Below are positions 6,639 through 6,700 of a stretch of DNA of 6,700 nucleotides, piece by piece. The notes beneath the pieces were generated by a model. The model was given only the letters and a program-made list of their open reading frames with translations. It was not told where the DNA came from and made no database searches. Each line of letters begins with the position of its first letter. Position 1 is the first letter of the stretch. The position numbers and the translations under genes were made by a program. Source of the stretch: Gemmatimonadaceae bacterium (GTDB taxonomy: Bacteria; Gemmatimonadota; Gemmatimonadetes; Gemmatimonadales; Gemmatimonadaceae); contig JANYKY010000096.1 in assembly GCA_025357975.1 (NCBI GenBank), positions 1 through 6,700 on the forward strand, in the 5' to 3' direction.

Positions 6639-6700
6639 ACCCGCATCAGGCGCGCTGAACGGCCACGGATCAGAGACAACAGCAACTGCCTATACACGGA
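6639..6700. other. Short 3' end region, no gene seen
   Basis: In the 62 bp after the GT4 stop, an ATG overlapping the stop (6635-6637) opens a frame that closes after seven codons. No frame on either strand looks like a real gene start, and no terminator-type hairpin with a T run is seen. The next gene presumably starts beyond the window. Confidence 0.5.

Noticed and set aside
6635..6658. ATG overlapping the GT4 stop as the start of a coupled gene
   Set aside because: The frame ends after seven codons.

Overview
The window carries five protein-coding genes, all fitting surface-polysaccharide (O-antigen or capsule type) biosynthesis. No RNA genes, insertion sequences or CRISPR arrays are visible. 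Two outer-membrane beta-barrel genes with signal peptides imply a Gram-negative (diderm) bacterium. The DNA is GC-rich and most starts lack a clear Shine-Dalgarno. The style of the two Wzi-like proteins would fit a soil phylum such as Gemmatimonadota or Acidobacteriota, but this is a tentative inference and no marker gene here settles it.

Layout. Positions 1-994 (minus) hold the first 331 codons of a Wzi-like gene that runs off the left edge. After a 104-bp AT-richer divergent spacer, 1099-2817 (plus) holds a second, complete Wzi-like gene. The two proteins share several motifs and a 42-residue block that aligns without gaps, so they are divergently transcribed paralogues. Positions 2818-3089 lie between convergent genes. 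They contain a 35-bp-spaced pair of imperfect direct repeats and a long inverted repeat with arms of degenerate CTGC-type heptads, which may act as a two-way transcription stop. Positions 3090-4148 (minus) encode a WbpL/WecA-type polyprenyl-phosphate sugar-1-phosphate transferase. Upstream of it on the same strand, 4310-5320 encodes an extended SDR sugar-nucleotide reductase/epimerase resembling WbpK/WbpV. A 94-bp divergent spacer separates this from 5415-6638 (plus), a WbuB-like GT4 glycosyltransferase. The last 62 bp show no gene.

How they may work together (inference from families): the SDR makes or finishes a UDP-activated amino-deoxysugar such as FucNAc or QuiNAc. The membrane transferase loads the first sugar-1-phosphate onto undecaprenyl phosphate. 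The GT4 enzyme adds a further, possibly related, sugar on the cytoplasmic face. The two Wzi-like outer-membrane proteins would bind or anchor the exported polymer at the surface. The enzyme trio is typical of O-antigen or capsule loci. The most unusual parts are the divergent Wzi pair and the repeat-rich convergent spacer.
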